Source: Anaerococcus prevotii DSM 20548
GTDB lineage: Bacteria > Bacillota > Clostridia > Tissierellales > Peptoniphilaceae
DNA: 64,000 nucleotides
Direction of reading: 5' to 3'
Assembly (NCBI RefSeq): GCF_000024105.1
Contig: NC_013171.1
Location: 1,298,501 to 1,362,500 of the forward strand
The position numbers and the translations under genes are program-made. The first letter of the stretch is position 1. Every line of letters begins with the position of its first letter. The notes beneath the pieces were generated by a model. That model saw only the letters and a program-made list of their open reading frames with translations. It was not told where the DNA came from and ran no database searches. Shown piece after piece: positions 18,667 through 27,424 of this stretch.

Positions 18667-19674
18667 TTAATCTTCTAATATTTTTAAAATATCTTCATAA
18701 ACTATATCCTTATCTGTTTCATTTAGGATCTCATGGCGCATCTTGTCGTAGGTTTTGCTTCCTATATTTTTATATCCCAAATCCTTTAGGAGCTTTAGAG
18801 ATCTACTTACTCCCTTCTCACCCTTAGTTATCATATCATCTCTTCCAGTTAAGTTATATATTGGAAGAGATCTGTTCTTCATCCTATATTTTGATTTTTG
18901 AGATAGTTTTTTATTTATTTCTATCAAAACCTTAGTGTAACCTATGGTAAAGTTAAAGATTCTCATTGGATCATTGTATTTATCATGTCTATTTTTCTCA
19001 TCATAAGATATAAAGTCTAGCGAATCATCCCCAGTCCCAACTAAATGATTAATTATATTTGATCTTTGATGACTTCCTATATAAAAGCAAAATACATTTG
19101 CAAAGAAAAAGGCAACTTTTGCAAATCCGTCTTGGGGTGGCGTACCAGTTAGGATAAGTTTACTTATCAAATCATCATTTTCTTGCAAGAATACCCTAGC
19201 TGTCATAGATCCCATAGAGTGACCCAGCATATATATTGGCACATCTTTATATTTAGTCTTTATATATTTTGTGACCATAGATGTATCATTTACAAGCTCA
19301 CTTGCTCTTTGCATGTGGCCGTTCGGATATCTTTCGCTTAAGGACTTGCCATGCCCCCTATGATCGTGAATTACAACCGCATAACCATTATCATTTAGAT
19401 ATTTTGCAAAATCCATGTAGTTTCCACCATGCTCACTCATCCCGTGAACTAGTTGAACAACTGCCTTTGGATTCTCATTTTCAAGCTCTCTTACAAAGCT
19501 ATCGAAACCATCTGCTCCTGTTAGGTAATATTCTCTATAGTTTGAAATACTTCTAACGTCAAACTTCTTATAAAATTTCTTGCCTAGATTAATCGACCTA
19601 TACCTTCTTTCTTGTATGTAATAGTAGACTTGAGGTATAAGTAGGATTAATACGATTATTAAAAAATATTTCAT
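18667..19674 (-). CDS. Alpha/beta hydrolase, monoacylglycerol lipase-like
   Basis: 335 residues from the ATG preceded by GGAAGGAGGACTTAT; the longer frame starts in a poor context. The N-terminus has a hydrophobic anchor (about 2-16). VQLVHGMSEHGGNYMDFA (oxyanion strand), HDHRGHGKS, and the nucleophile elbow MLGHSMGSMTA are typical of the lysophospholipase/monoacylglycerol lipase group; the Asp and His partners are likely in TGRDDMITKG and YDKMRHEILNE. A membrane-attached serine hydrolase acting on lipid esters is probable. Confidence 0.88.
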   Translation of the reverse strand: MKYFLIIVLILLIPQVYYYIQERRYRSINLGKKFYKKFDVRSISNYREYYLTGADGFDSFVRELENENPKAVVQLVHGMSEHGGNYMDFAKYLNDNGYAVVIHDHRGHGKSLSERYPNGHMQRASELVNDTSMVTKYIKTKYKDVPIYMLGHSMGSMTARVFLQENDDLISKLILTGTPPQDGFAKVAFFFANVFCFYIGSHQRSNIINHLVGTGDDSLDFISYDEKNRHDKYNDPMRIFNFTIGYTKVLIEINKKLSQKSKYRMKNRSLPIYNLTGRDDMITKGEKGVSRSLKLLKDLGYKNIGSKTYDKMRHEILNETDKDIVYEDILKILED

Positions 19675-19710
19675 ATAAGTCCTCCTTCCTATATTAATAC
19701 CCAAAATAAA

Positions 19711-19869
19711 AATGGGGCTGTTGCAAAACTATGAATAATCATCGTACCATCGTTAGAAGGTTCTCTTAGGAAATTTTTAGTGATGCCTGCCGGCTGATGG
19801 AGGCAAAATTTCCGTGGGGTTTCTTCTAACGATAATGGTACGATTTATTCATTCTGCAACAGCCCCATT
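19711..19869. mobile_element. MITE-like 159-bp palindromic element
   Basis: The ends AATGGGGCTGTTGCA and TGCAACAGCCCCATT are perfect inverted repeats. The similarity continues inward: ATGAATAATCATCGTACCAT on the left mirrors ATGGTACGATTTATTCAT on the right, and CGTTAGAAG mirrors CTTCTAACG. There is no coding capacity. The terminal sequence resembles the GG..CTGTTGCAAA ends of IS6- or IS1182-like elements, so it may be a non-autonomous derivative. No clear target-site duplication is visible. It also separates the hydrolase and pcp and may act as a terminator. Confidence 0.65.
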
Positions 19870-19876
19870 GAATATT

Positions 19877-20521
19877 TTAGTGGGTTGCCCCACCTGTTAT
19901 TTCTAAATCTTCTTTATCAGCGTATTTTACTATAGCTCTTACAGCAGCATTTAGGCCCTTTACTATATCGTCTAGGCTCATAGATGCTGTGTCTTTTTTG
20001 TCTAAGACTTGTTCAGGAAGGAAAGGTACGTGGATAAATCCCGCCTTGATATTTCCGTATTTTTCTGCCAAGTATAGGTCTTGGTACATTACGTGGTTAC
20101 ATACGAAGGTTCCAGCAGAGTTTGATACTGAAGCTGGGATATTTTCCTTCTTGATTTCTTCTACCATGGCCTTGATTGGAATTGTAGCAAAGTAGGCATT
20201 CTTGCCGTCTTCTCTAATTGTAACATCGATTGGTTGGTTTTCTTCGTTATCAGGAATTCTCGCATCGTCTTGGTTGATGGCAACTCTTTCTACTGTAAGA
20301 TCATATCTACCGCCAGCTTGTCCTACTGAAAGGATTACATCTGGTTTGATTTCCTTGATTTTTTCCTCGATTTTATCAGCTGCCTTGTGGAATACTGTTG
20401 GTATTTCTAGCTTGTAGATTTCAGCTCCTTCGATATTTTCATCGATTCTCTTAACAGATTCTATGGCTGGGTTAGTTTTTTCTCCTCCGAAGGGATCAAA
20501 TCCCGTGATTAAAATTTTCAT
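19877..20521 (-). CDS. pcp: Pyroglutamyl-peptidase I
   Basis: 214 residues from the ATG following AGGAGGAAAT; a TTG 7 codons earlier is a less likely start. [18 protein letters not shown] at the N-terminus, [17 protein letters not shown] (with the catalytic-region Glu), [10 protein letters not shown] (nucleophilic Cys) and [10 protein letters not shown] (catalytic His) complete the family set. It removes N-terminal 5-oxoproline from peptides in the cytoplasm. It is directly downstream of the DUF979 and DUF969 membrane proteins, overlapping or abutting, so they form one operon. Confidence 0.95.
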   Translation of the reverse strand: MKILITGFDPFGGEKTNPAIESVKRIDENIEGAEIYKLEIPTVFHKAADKIEEKIKEIKPDVILSVGQAGGRYDLTVERVAINQDDARIPDNEENQPIDVTIREDGKNAYFATIPIKAMVEEIKKENIPASVSNSAGTFVCNHVMYQDLYLAEKYGNIKAGFIHVPFLPEQVLDKKDTASMSLDDIVKGLNAAVRAIVKYADKEDLEITGGATH

Positions 20522-20529
20522 ATTTCCTC

Positions 20530-21459
20530 CTAAAACGCCCAAAATCTCATAAGTAGTATGTGAACTACAATTAATATTATAGATAGTAGGGCTTGTTCTT
20601 TTATTACTTTGTTCTTATCTTTCATCTCTAGTAGGGCCACTGGCAAGAGGTTGAAGTTACCTGCCATTGGTGTAAGAAGTGTTCCACAATATCCTGATGT
20701 CATTGCAAGGGCTGCCGCTATTGCTGGGTCTGCTCCTTGGGCTATTACAAAAGGTACTCCTATTCCTGCAGTGATTACTGTAAAGGCTGCGAAGGCATTT
20801 CCCATAATCATGGTAAATATTACCATACCCAAAACATAGGCAATAGCCCCGGTCCATGGATTGACTGTTGGGATAATTCCTCCGATAATCTTAGCAATTA
20901 CATCACCTACTCCTGCTGCAGCAAAGATTGCTCCAAGTGCTGCCAAAAGCTGTGGTAGGATTGCCACTGCACCTACTTGTTGAACCATCCTATCAGATGA
21001 GTCTAGCATATCCTTAAAGCTTGATTTTGTAAGGACCATGGCAAATACTACTGCTATTATTGCAGTAAGACCCAAGACTGAAGATGATGATTCCGGAATA
21101 ATTTTTGCTATTGCTATAGCAAGAACTGCCATGATTATTACTGGCAAGAAGACCTTAAGTCCAAGCCTTTTGCTAGATGCTATTTGAATCTTCTCACTTA
21201 CATACTTACTTCCCTTGATCTTTATTCCATCGACAAGGGAGATTATAGCTATTAGGACAACTAAAATTCCGCTTATCTCTGAAGGAATTACCTTTCCTAG
21301 AGCAAAGAGGACTCCTAAGATTATCCAGAATATTATTGTTGTAAGTTTCTTTTCCTTGGAAGGATCCCTACTTACCCTATAGGCTGTGTAGAAGAATTGA
21401 AGGCCTATGATTACAAAGATAAACTCCAAAAACATTGGAAAAAATTCTGCTCTTGTCAT
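20530..21459 (-). CDS. DUF979 family membrane protein
   Basis: 309 residues, eight to nine hydrophobic segments. Polar, glycine-rich stretches between helices such as [21 protein letters not shown] and [22 protein letters not shown] look like substrate-binding re-entrant loops of an ion-coupled transporter. Its stop lies just before the pcp ribosome site and its start abuts DUF969. The pair DUF969-DUF979 is recurrent beside pcp or oxoprolinase genes in Firmicutes; a role as two-part carrier for pyroglutamate or pyroglutamyl peptides is inferred. Confidence 0.85.
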   Translation of the reverse strand: MTRAEFFPMFLEFIFVIIGLQFFYTAYRVSRDPSKEKKLTTIIFWIILGVLFALGKVIPSEISGILVVLIAIISLVDGIKIKGSKYVSEKIQIASSKRLGLKVFLPVIIMAVLAIAIAKIIPESSSSVLGLTAIIAVVFAMVLTKSSFKDMLDSSDRMVQQVGAVAILPQLLAALGAIFAAAGVGDVIAKIIGGIIPTVNPWTGAIAYVLGMVIFTMIMGNAFAAFTVITAGIGVPFVIAQGADPAIAAALAMTSGYCGTLLTPMAGNFNLLPVALLEMKDKNKVIKEQALLSIILIVVHILLMRFWAF

Positions 21460-22125
21460 CTACTTACCTCCCTTAATCTTCTTATCGTCTATGATATTTT
21501 TGATAATACCAAGGACTAGGGTTATAAGGGCTATAGGGATTGAATATTGGCTAAGCTCGATATTTGTAACATTATAGCCAAGCTCTGCCATAGTTCCCAC
21601 CATCATGAGAACTCCTGCCGCTCCAACGAAAGTGTTTTGGGCAAAGAAGTTACCGAAGTTTTCCATGGCAGCTCCCCTAGCCTTTAGGCTTTCTACTTCT
21701 TTTTCGCTAAGCTTACCCTTTTTCTTCTCAGCTGATGCTTGAGTCATTGGGAAGATTATTGGTCTAACAAATTGGACCAAACCATATATTCTCATTGACA
21801 AGAAACCAGCAAGTTCCCTAAAGGCAAGGTATACTGAAAGAAGGGCACCTGATGAAAGGTTTTCTCTTTTCTTTACTATGTTTTCAGCCACTTGCTTAAG
21901 TCCGTGCTCTTCCGATAGTCCTATTACTGGAAGAGTGATTATAAATATGGTTACTATTCTTTGGGAAACAAAACTATCGCCTAAGATCGACAAGAATTCG
22001 CTTACACTTAGTCCTGAGACCAAAGCTGTGATGAAACCTGATAGGACAACCGTAAAGATTATATTCAGTTTGAATATAAAACCTAATACGATAATCAGGA
22101 TTCCTATTAATTTAATATATTCCAT
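21460..22125 (-). CDS. DUF969 family membrane protein
   Basis: 221 residues with about six hydrophobic segments; the segment GLVQFVRPIIFPMTQASAEKK followed by ENFGNFFAQNTFVGAAGVLMM is characteristic. It ends one base before the DUF979 start, so the two are probably translated together as subunits of one membrane complex. First gene of the operon with pcp. Function not established; transporter half inferred. Confidence 0.85.
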   Translation of the reverse strand: MEYIKLIGILIIVLGFIFKLNIIFTVVLSGFITALVSGLSVSEFLSILGDSFVSQRIVTIFIITLPVIGLSEEHGLKQVAENIVKKRENLSSGALLSVYLAFRELAGFLSMRIYGLVQFVRPIIFPMTQASAEKKKGKLSEKEVESLKARGAAMENFGNFFAQNTFVGAAGVLMMVGTMAELGYNVTNIELSQYSIPIALITLVLGIIKNIIDDKKIKGGK

Positions 22126-22234
22126 AAAACCTCCTATGATTTATCTATACTTTACCCGAAGTCTTATATAAATTTAAGAATTATAAATTTTCTACAAATT
22201 AATTTGTCGGTATAATAAAAGAAAGGAGGGTAAG

Positions 22235-22531
22235 ATGTATAGTAAAATAATTTCTGGAAAAGACCTAGAAGAAAATTTAGAAAATTTTGATATAATCGAT
22301 GTAAGAACTGAAGAAGAATACAAGCTGGGCCATGTGGAAGGAGCAATCAACATTCCCTACGACGAAATTTTGGAAAATCTCGATAGAATCGATAAGGATA
22401 AGCCTACCATAGTCTATTGCAGGTCAAATGCTAGAGCGGAGATTGCAAGTCTTAGCCTAAAGTCCGCAGGCTTTCCTTATATCTATATTGGAGATGGAGT
22501 CGATCTTTATGATTATAAGCTTGTAAAATAG
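22235..22531 (+). CDS. Single-domain rhodanese-like protein
   Basis: 98 residues. DIIDVRTEEEYKLGHVEGAINIPYDE is the typical rhodanese start, and the active-site loop is VYCRSNARA with the catalytic Cys. It probably carries persulfide sulfur in the cytoplasm. AAAGGAGGGTAAG precedes the ATG and a TATAAT box lies about 20 bp further up. A bidirectional terminator follows. Confidence 0.92.
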   Translation: MYSKIISGKDLEENLENFDIIDVRTEEEYKLGHVEGAINIPYDEILENLDRIDKDKPTIVYCRSNARAEIASLSLKSAGFPYIYIGDGVDLYDYKLVK

Positions 22532-22553
22532 CTTTGATAAAAATAAACACACA

Positions 22554-22592
22554 AAAAGCTTTGGACTTTTCTTTGCCAAAGCTTTCTTTTTA
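22554..22592. terminator. Bidirectional terminator
   Basis: AAAGCTTTGG and CCAAAGCTTT flank a short loop with A/T-runs on both sides, between the convergent rhodanese and cold-shock genes. Confidence 0.85.
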
Positions 22593-22793
22593 ATCTATTA
22601 CTCTAACCTTAACAGCTTGTGCGCCTCTTGGAGCATCTATTTTTTCGAATTCTACGGCTTGGCCTGGGTAGAGTTTCTTAAAGCTAGTATCGCTTTCTAT
22701 ATCAGAATAGTGGACAAAGAGGTCCTCTCCTTCCCATTCTATGAAACCAAAACCTCTTTTGTTGTCAAATGTCTTAACTTTACCTCTATTCAT
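22590..22793 (-). CDS. Cold-shock domain protein
   Basis: 67 residues. RNP1 KRGFGFIEW and RNP2 DLFVHYSDI identify a CspA-family single-stranded nucleic-acid chaperone. It begins 1 bp after the methyltransferase stop, so it belongs to the valS-methyltransferase-csp unit. Confidence 0.93.
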   Translation of the reverse strand: MNRGKVKTFDNKRGFGFIEWEGEDLFVHYSDIESDTSFKKLYPGQAVEFEKIDAPRGAQAVKVRVID

Positions 22794-22794
22794 A

Positions 22795-23523
22795 CTACTC
22801 CTTTGTCTGTGAGAAAAGTATCCTTAAACTCTCCTCCTTGACACTTCCCATATCATCTTCATCAAAGATTTCTATATTCTTAAAGCCAATTTCTTCGATT
22901 ATTTCTTTAACTTCTTCTATTTCGTATAGTCTTTCCTGCTGAAATTCTGATATTCTCCTGTAAGATCCATCTTCATTTTCTACGAAAAACTCCAAGTGCA
23001 TATCACAAAGCTCATCTTCATAAAAGTTATCCCAAGTATAAAAGATATCCTCATATTCATAGACATAGCACTCATTGCCAAAAATTTCCCTAATCTTGTA
23101 AGGTGAATTGATATCAAAGACTAAAAGACCGCCCTTTTTTAGGCTAGCATAACAATTTCTAAAAAGCTTCGTCAGGTCCTCTTTCTCTGTCACATAATTT
23201 ACAGAATCTAGGAGGATTACTAAGAGATCATAGGTATCTTCCTTGACATATTCAACCATATCGTAGTGGATGAGATTTACATTAGAAGGGTCGTATTTGT
23301 TTGCAAAAACTTCTAGCATCTTCCCCGATATATCTAAGGCGTCAATATTTTCGAATTCATCAAAGAAATATCTGGTAAGCATACCAGAGCCTGCTGCAAG
23401 CTCTAGCATGTTTCCCTTCTTTATTCCGTGTTTTTTAACAAGAGATTTTATATTTCCTGCATATTTTTCATAATCTAGGTCAAAGCTTAGTTTGTCATAG
23501 ATATAAGAAAAGTCGTCGTACAT
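22795..23523 (-). CDS. Class I SAM-dependent methyltransferase
   Basis: 242 residues. Motif I NMLELAAGSGMLTRYF, acidic motif II in DALDISGKML, and VILLDSVNYVTE are typical of Rossmann-fold methyltransferases of the small-molecule type. It shares its first base with the valS stop. Substrate not readable. The gene order valS-methyltransferase suggests simple co-transcription rather than shared chemistry. Confidence 0.88.
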   Translation of the reverse strand: MYDDFSYIYDKLSFDLDYEKYAGNIKSLVKKHGIKKGNMLELAAGSGMLTRYFFDEFENIDALDISGKMLEVFANKYDPSNVNLIHYDMVEYVKEDTYDLLVILLDSVNYVTEKEDLTKLFRNCYASLKKGGLLVFDINSPYKIREIFGNECYVYEYEDIFYTWDNFYEDELCDMHLEFFVENEDGSYRRISEFQQERLYEIEEVKEIIEEIGFKNIEIFDEDDMGSVKEESLRILFSQTKE

Positions 23524-26162
23524 TATTTATCCTTGATTTCTTCTAGGGAAGACTTAGTTTTCTCTAGTAGGTCTTCGTAGCCCGCTAGTTTCTCACGTTC
23601 TTCATTTACTACCTTCTCTGGAGCCTTTTCGACAAAGCCCTTGTTAGAAAGCTTACCACTAGCTCTCTTGATTTCAGCTTCTAGGCGTTTGATTTCATCC
23701 TTTAATCTAGCTCTTTCCTTCTCATAATCTACCAATTCATCAAGGCTCATTAGGACAGAAAATTCATTGAATACTAGTCTTACTATGCCTTCTTCATCAG
23801 CAATTTCACTATCTTCTTTAGCCAAAACTTCAACTTCACTTGCCTTAGCAAGATTTACAAATTGGTCCTTGATTTCTTCGATTAGTGAGATATTTTCCTT
23901 ATTTTCTACAAGGATTGTAAGTTGTTGCAAGGTCTTCGCTGGAACATTTAAGGTAGCTCTTTGATTTCTTATGGAAGTTATTGCTTCGATAACAGAGTTG
24001 ACATTGCTTTCTTCATTTACAAAGTCAAAATCTTTATTAAACTCAGGCCAGTCTTCTACTATCAAGAGGTCCTTCTTGTTTGGAAGAGATGAGTAGATTT
24101 CTTCTGTTATAAATGGCATAAATGGATGGAGGAGAACTAGCATGTTCTTTAGAACATAAAGAAGAACTTTCTTTACATTTGCCTTAGCCTCTTTGTCATC
24201 TCCGTAAAGTCTAATCTTAGCAAATTCTATATACCAATCGCAATACTCATTCCAAATGAAATCCTCAATCCTATCTGCTGCAAGACCTATTTCGTATTTG
24301 TCGAGGTTTTTGCTGACATCTACTATTACATCATTAAGTCTCTTAAGGATCCACTTATCTTCAAGTTCGAGATTTTCTCCCTTAAAGTCTAGGTCATCTC
24401 CCTCTTCGATATTCATTAGGACAAATCTTGAAGCATTCCACAACTTGTTGGCGAAGTTTCTGCTTGCAAGGATTCTCTTTTCATCATAACGCATATCATT
24501 TCCAGGAGAGTTTCCCGTTATTAGGGTAAATCTTAGGGCATCTGCTCCGTATTCATTTACAACATCGATTGGATCTACACCATTTCCTAAGGACTTACTC
24601 ATCTTTCTACCTTGAGGGTCTCTGATTAGTCCTGTAAATAGAACGTGGTGGAAAGGAACCTTGCCTGTGTTATAAATTGAAGAGAAGATCATTCTAATTA
24701 CCCAGAAGAAGATTATATCGTAACCTGTAACTAGGATATCTGTTGGGAAGAAATAATCTAATTCTTCGTTTTCATCTGGCCAACCAAGAGTTGCAAAAGG
24801 CCAGAGGGCTGATGAGAACCAGGTATCTAGGGTATCTTCATCTTGAGTAACATGAACTCCGTTAAGCATGCCATTTTCATCTGGCTCATCCTCAGATACA
24901 ATAATTTCTCCATCATCAGTATAGAAAACTGGAAGTCTGTGTCCCCACCATAGTTGACGGGAGATGGTCCAGTCCCTGATATTATTTAGCCAGTTCATGT
25001 ATGTCTTAGATAGGGAATCTGGTATAAGTTTTACCTCACCCTTATCGTAAGCATCTATACACATCTTGGCAAATTCGTCCATCTTAACAAACCATTGCTT
25101 GGATATTAATGGCTCAATTACAACCTTGGTCCTTTCAGAATAACCTACAGCGTGCTCGATTTCTTCGATTTTTTCAAGCTGACCAGCTTCTTCTAAATCT
25201 TTTATCATCTCCTTACGAGCCTCATACCTATCCATGCCAGAGTATTTGCCGTAGCCATCTACAATACGTGCCTTGGTATCTATTACTACACATTGGCCAA
25301 GGTCGTGACGGGCTCCTACTTCGAAGTCGTTAGGGTCGTGAGATGGGGTGATCTTTACAAGACCTGTACCATATTCCATATCTACATAGGAATCCTCGAT
25401 TAGAGGAATCTTCCTACCAACTAGGGGAAGGATCAAGTTCTTGCCTATCTTATCCTTAAAGCGAGGATCTTCTGGGTTTACTGCAACTGCCAAGTCTCCT
25501 AGCATAGTCTCCGGTCTTGTTGTGGCGATTGTTACATACTCATCGCTATCTTCGAAGAAATACTTGATATACCAGAGATGACCTACTTGGTCTTCGTGAT
25601 ATACTTCTGCATCTGATATAGCAGTTTCTGCCTTAGGGTCCCAGTTTACTATCCTATTTCCCCTATAGATTAGGCCATCGTCATACATCTTCTTGAAGAC
25701 TCTCTTGACAGCCTTGGTTAGATTTTCATCCATAGTGAAGGAATCATGGTCCCAATCACAAGATACACCGATTGTACGAAGTTGTTCTTTAATTCTTCCC
25801 CCGTACTTATTTGTCCAGTCCCAGGCTTCTTCTAGAAAGCCCTCACGGCCTAAGTCAGCCTTAGTCTTTCCTTCACTATATATCTTATCTACAACCTTAC
25901 TTTCGGTAGATATAGAAGCGTGGTCTGTTCCAGGTATCCATAGGGCTTCAAAGCCTGCCATTCTCTTATAACGAATGATGATATCTTGAATAGTGTTATT
26001 TAGGGCGTGGCCTAGGTGGAGGTAGCCTGTAACATTTGGAGGTGGCATAACTATAGTGTAAGGCTTCTTGTCAGGATTTACCTTGGCCTTAAAGTAACCA
26101 CCCTTCTCCCATTTTTCATAAATTTCTTTTTCAAACTGATTTGGATTGTATTTTGTATCCAT
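23523..26162 (-). CDS. valS: Valyl-tRNA synthetase
   Basis: 879 residues, normal length. The HIGH motif appears as YLHLGHAL within PPPNVTGYLHLGHAL, KMSKS as GRKMSKSLGNG, and the editing domain between them contains ATTRPETMLGD. The C-terminus (about 810-879) is the tRNA-binding coiled coil. The gene is preceded by a T-box leader with a Val specifier, so uncharged tRNA-Val should raise its expression. Confidence 0.97.
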   Translation of the reverse strand: MDTKYNPNQFEKEIYEKWEKGGYFKAKVNPDKKPYTIVMPPPNVTGYLHLGHALNNTIQDIIIRYKRMAGFEALWIPGTDHASISTESKVVDKIYSEGKTKADLGREGFLEEAWDWTNKYGGRIKEQLRTIGVSCDWDHDSFTMDENLTKAVKRVFKKMYDDGLIYRGNRIVNWDPKAETAISDAEVYHEDQVGHLWYIKYFFEDSDEYVTIATTRPETMLGDLAVAVNPEDPRFKDKIGKNLILPLVGRKIPLIEDSYVDMEYGTGLVKITPSHDPNDFEVGARHDLGQCVVIDTKARIVDGYGKYSGMDRYEARKEMIKDLEEAGQLEKIEEIEHAVGYSERTKVVIEPLISKQWFVKMDEFAKMCIDAYDKGEVKLIPDSLSKTYMNWLNNIRDWTISRQLWWGHRLPVFYTDDGEIIVSEDEPDENGMLNGVHVTQDEDTLDTWFSSALWPFATLGWPDENEELDYFFPTDILVTGYDIIFFWVIRMIFSSIYNTGKVPFHHVLFTGLIRDPQGRKMSKSLGNGVDPIDVVNEYGADALRFTLITGNSPGNDMRYDEKRILASRNFANKLWNASRFVLMNIEEGDDLDFKGENLELEDKWILKRLNDVIVDVSKNLDKYEIGLAADRIEDFIWNEYCDWYIEFAKIRLYGDDKEAKANVKKVLLYVLKNMLVLLHPFMPFITEEIYSSLPNKKDLLIVEDWPEFNKDFDFVNEESNVNSVIEAITSIRNQRATLNVPAKTLQQLTILVENKENISLIEEIKDQFVNLAKASEVEVLAKEDSEIADEEGIVRLVFNEFSVLMSLDELVDYEKERARLKDEIKRLEAEIKRASGKLSNKGFVEKAPEKVVNEEREKLAGYEDLLEKTKSSLEEIKDK

Positions 26163-26167
26163 ATTAA

Positions 26168-26375
26168 CTCCTTTAAAAATAAAAAAGGTGATAACAACAT
26201 AGGACGAATGACCGTGTTACCACCTAATTTTCTTAATTAAGACTCTCTTTGCACCAATGCGTGCGACATGAAACATTTACAAAAGCAACCTTCAAAAGTT
26301 CATACTAGAAACTTCCAGCTCCCGTTTCCTCTCTAGAAATAATCCCTTCCTACTCCTCTTTTATTGTTTCGATAT
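26168..26375 (-). promoter_or_regulatory. T-box riboswitch (Val) controlling valS
   Basis: On the minus strand the conserved antiterminator box reads TTAGGTGGTAACACGG, and the competing terminator pairs GGTGGTAACA with TGTTATCACC before TTTTTTATTTTT. Upstream, Stem I elements GAGTAGGAAG and AGAGAGG are visible. The specifier region reads TTGAAGGTTGC, which aligns with TTGAAAATGGC of the second T-box at 47.2 kb and gives the codon GTT (26289-26287), i.e. valine. Binding of uncharged tRNA-Val would stabilise the antiterminator. Confidence 0.92.
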
Positions 26376-26382
26376 TGTATAT

Positions 26383-26410
26383 ACTATATTTTCTTTATCT
26401 ATTTTGTCAA
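26383..26410 (-). promoter_or_regulatory. Sigma-A-type promoter of the valS T-box transcript
   Basis: TTGACA, 16 bp, TATAGT on the minus strand, just before the leader. Confidence 0.8.
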
Positions 26411-26608
26411 TCCATCCTATTTTTGTAAATCCTCCTCAAATTTAGCCTCTAATTTGTCATATTTTTTCATAACCTTGCATTTTTGAAAGTATTTTCATAA
26501 GCTGAGTATTGGAATTTAAGGGAAGGATAAAATTTTAATGGAAAAGTTTTCATATCGTGAAAAATTTGATATAATATATCTAGGATCGCACAAAGGAGTG
26601 AAGGAAAT

Positions 26609-27424
26609 TTGGATATTTATATTATTTCAGATACAGCTGGCCTTGCTATATCAGAGATAGTCCACTTCTCCTTGAGTAAGTTTGATATAAATTCTAATAT
26701 TATTATCAAATCTCAAGTCAAGGAAATAGACGAGCTTTCTGATTTATTAGCGAGTATTAAGACCGACAATATAATAATTTATCACTCTTTCCAAGATTCT
26801 AAGATGAGTGCCTATATTAAAACTTTTGCCCAGACTAAAGAGATTGAGACAATCGACCTTATGGCCTACTCTATCAACAGTCTCTCAAAGATTCTTAATC
26901 AAAAGCCTCTTGATAATCCAAACTTTATCAATGCTTATGATTCAAATCATATGAGAAGGCTAGATGCCCTAGATTTCGCCATCAAATACGACGACGGAGC
27001 AGACTTTAGGGGTATTAAGTTTTGTGATATAGCTATTATAGGAGTTTCTAGATCTTCTAAGACTCCCCTATCCATGTATTTGGCAAGCAAGGGCCTAAGG
27101 GTATCAAATATTCCCTTGATTGTGGACTCGAAGGCTCCGAGAGAGCTTTTTGAAATCGATCCCAGACGCATAATTGGCCTTACAATCGATAAGGGTAGGC
27201 TAAAAAGTGTAAGAGATGAAAGATTAAAATCACTTAAGCTATCTAGCGATTCAATCTATTCTAGTAGGGAAAGGATAGATGCCGAGCTAAAATACGCAGA
27301 CGATTTGATGAAGGATTTGGGCTGTTTTGTAATCGATGTAACCTATAGGTCAATCGAAGAAACTTCAGATATCATTATTAATTATTTAAACAAAAATAAG
27401 TTATTGGAAAGGAAAGAAAAATGA
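26609..27424 (+). CDS. Pyruvate, phosphate dikinase regulatory protein (kinase/pyrophosphorylase)
   Basis: 271 residues from a TTG start with AAAGGAG about 12 bases upstream; no better ATG exists before the conserved MDIYIISDTAGLA segment. The P-loop is GVSRSSKTPLSMYLA, and IPLIVDSKAPRELFEIDPRR follows; both are family hallmarks. This bifunctional enzyme switches PPDK off by ADP-dependent phosphorylation and on by phosphate-dependent dephosphorylation. Its stop overlaps the ppdK ATG by 4 bp. A TATAAT box lies at 26570-26575. Confidence 0.93.
   Translation: MDIYIISDTAGLAISEIVHFSLSKFDINSNIIIKSQVKEIDELSDLLASIKTDNIIIYHSFQDSKMSAYIKTFAQTKEIETIDLMAYSINSLSKILNQKPLDNPNFINAYDSNHMRRLDALDFAIKYDDGADFRGIKFCDIAIIGVSRSSKTPLSMYLASKGLRVSNIPLIVDSKAPRELFEIDPRRIIGLTIDKGRLKSVRDERLKSLKLSSDSIYSSRERIDAELKYADDLMKDLGCFVIDVTYRSIEETSDIIINYLNKNKLLERKEK

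Noticed and set aside
18455-18827. Plus-strand open frames opposite the small 50-residue gene
   Set aside because: Low-complexity Phe/Ser-rich shadows of the Lys/Glu-rich minus-strand gene and the hydrolase.
22164-22346. Minus-strand open frame over the rhodanese start
   Set aside because: Antisense shadow; the rhodanese frame has the ribosome site and full domain.
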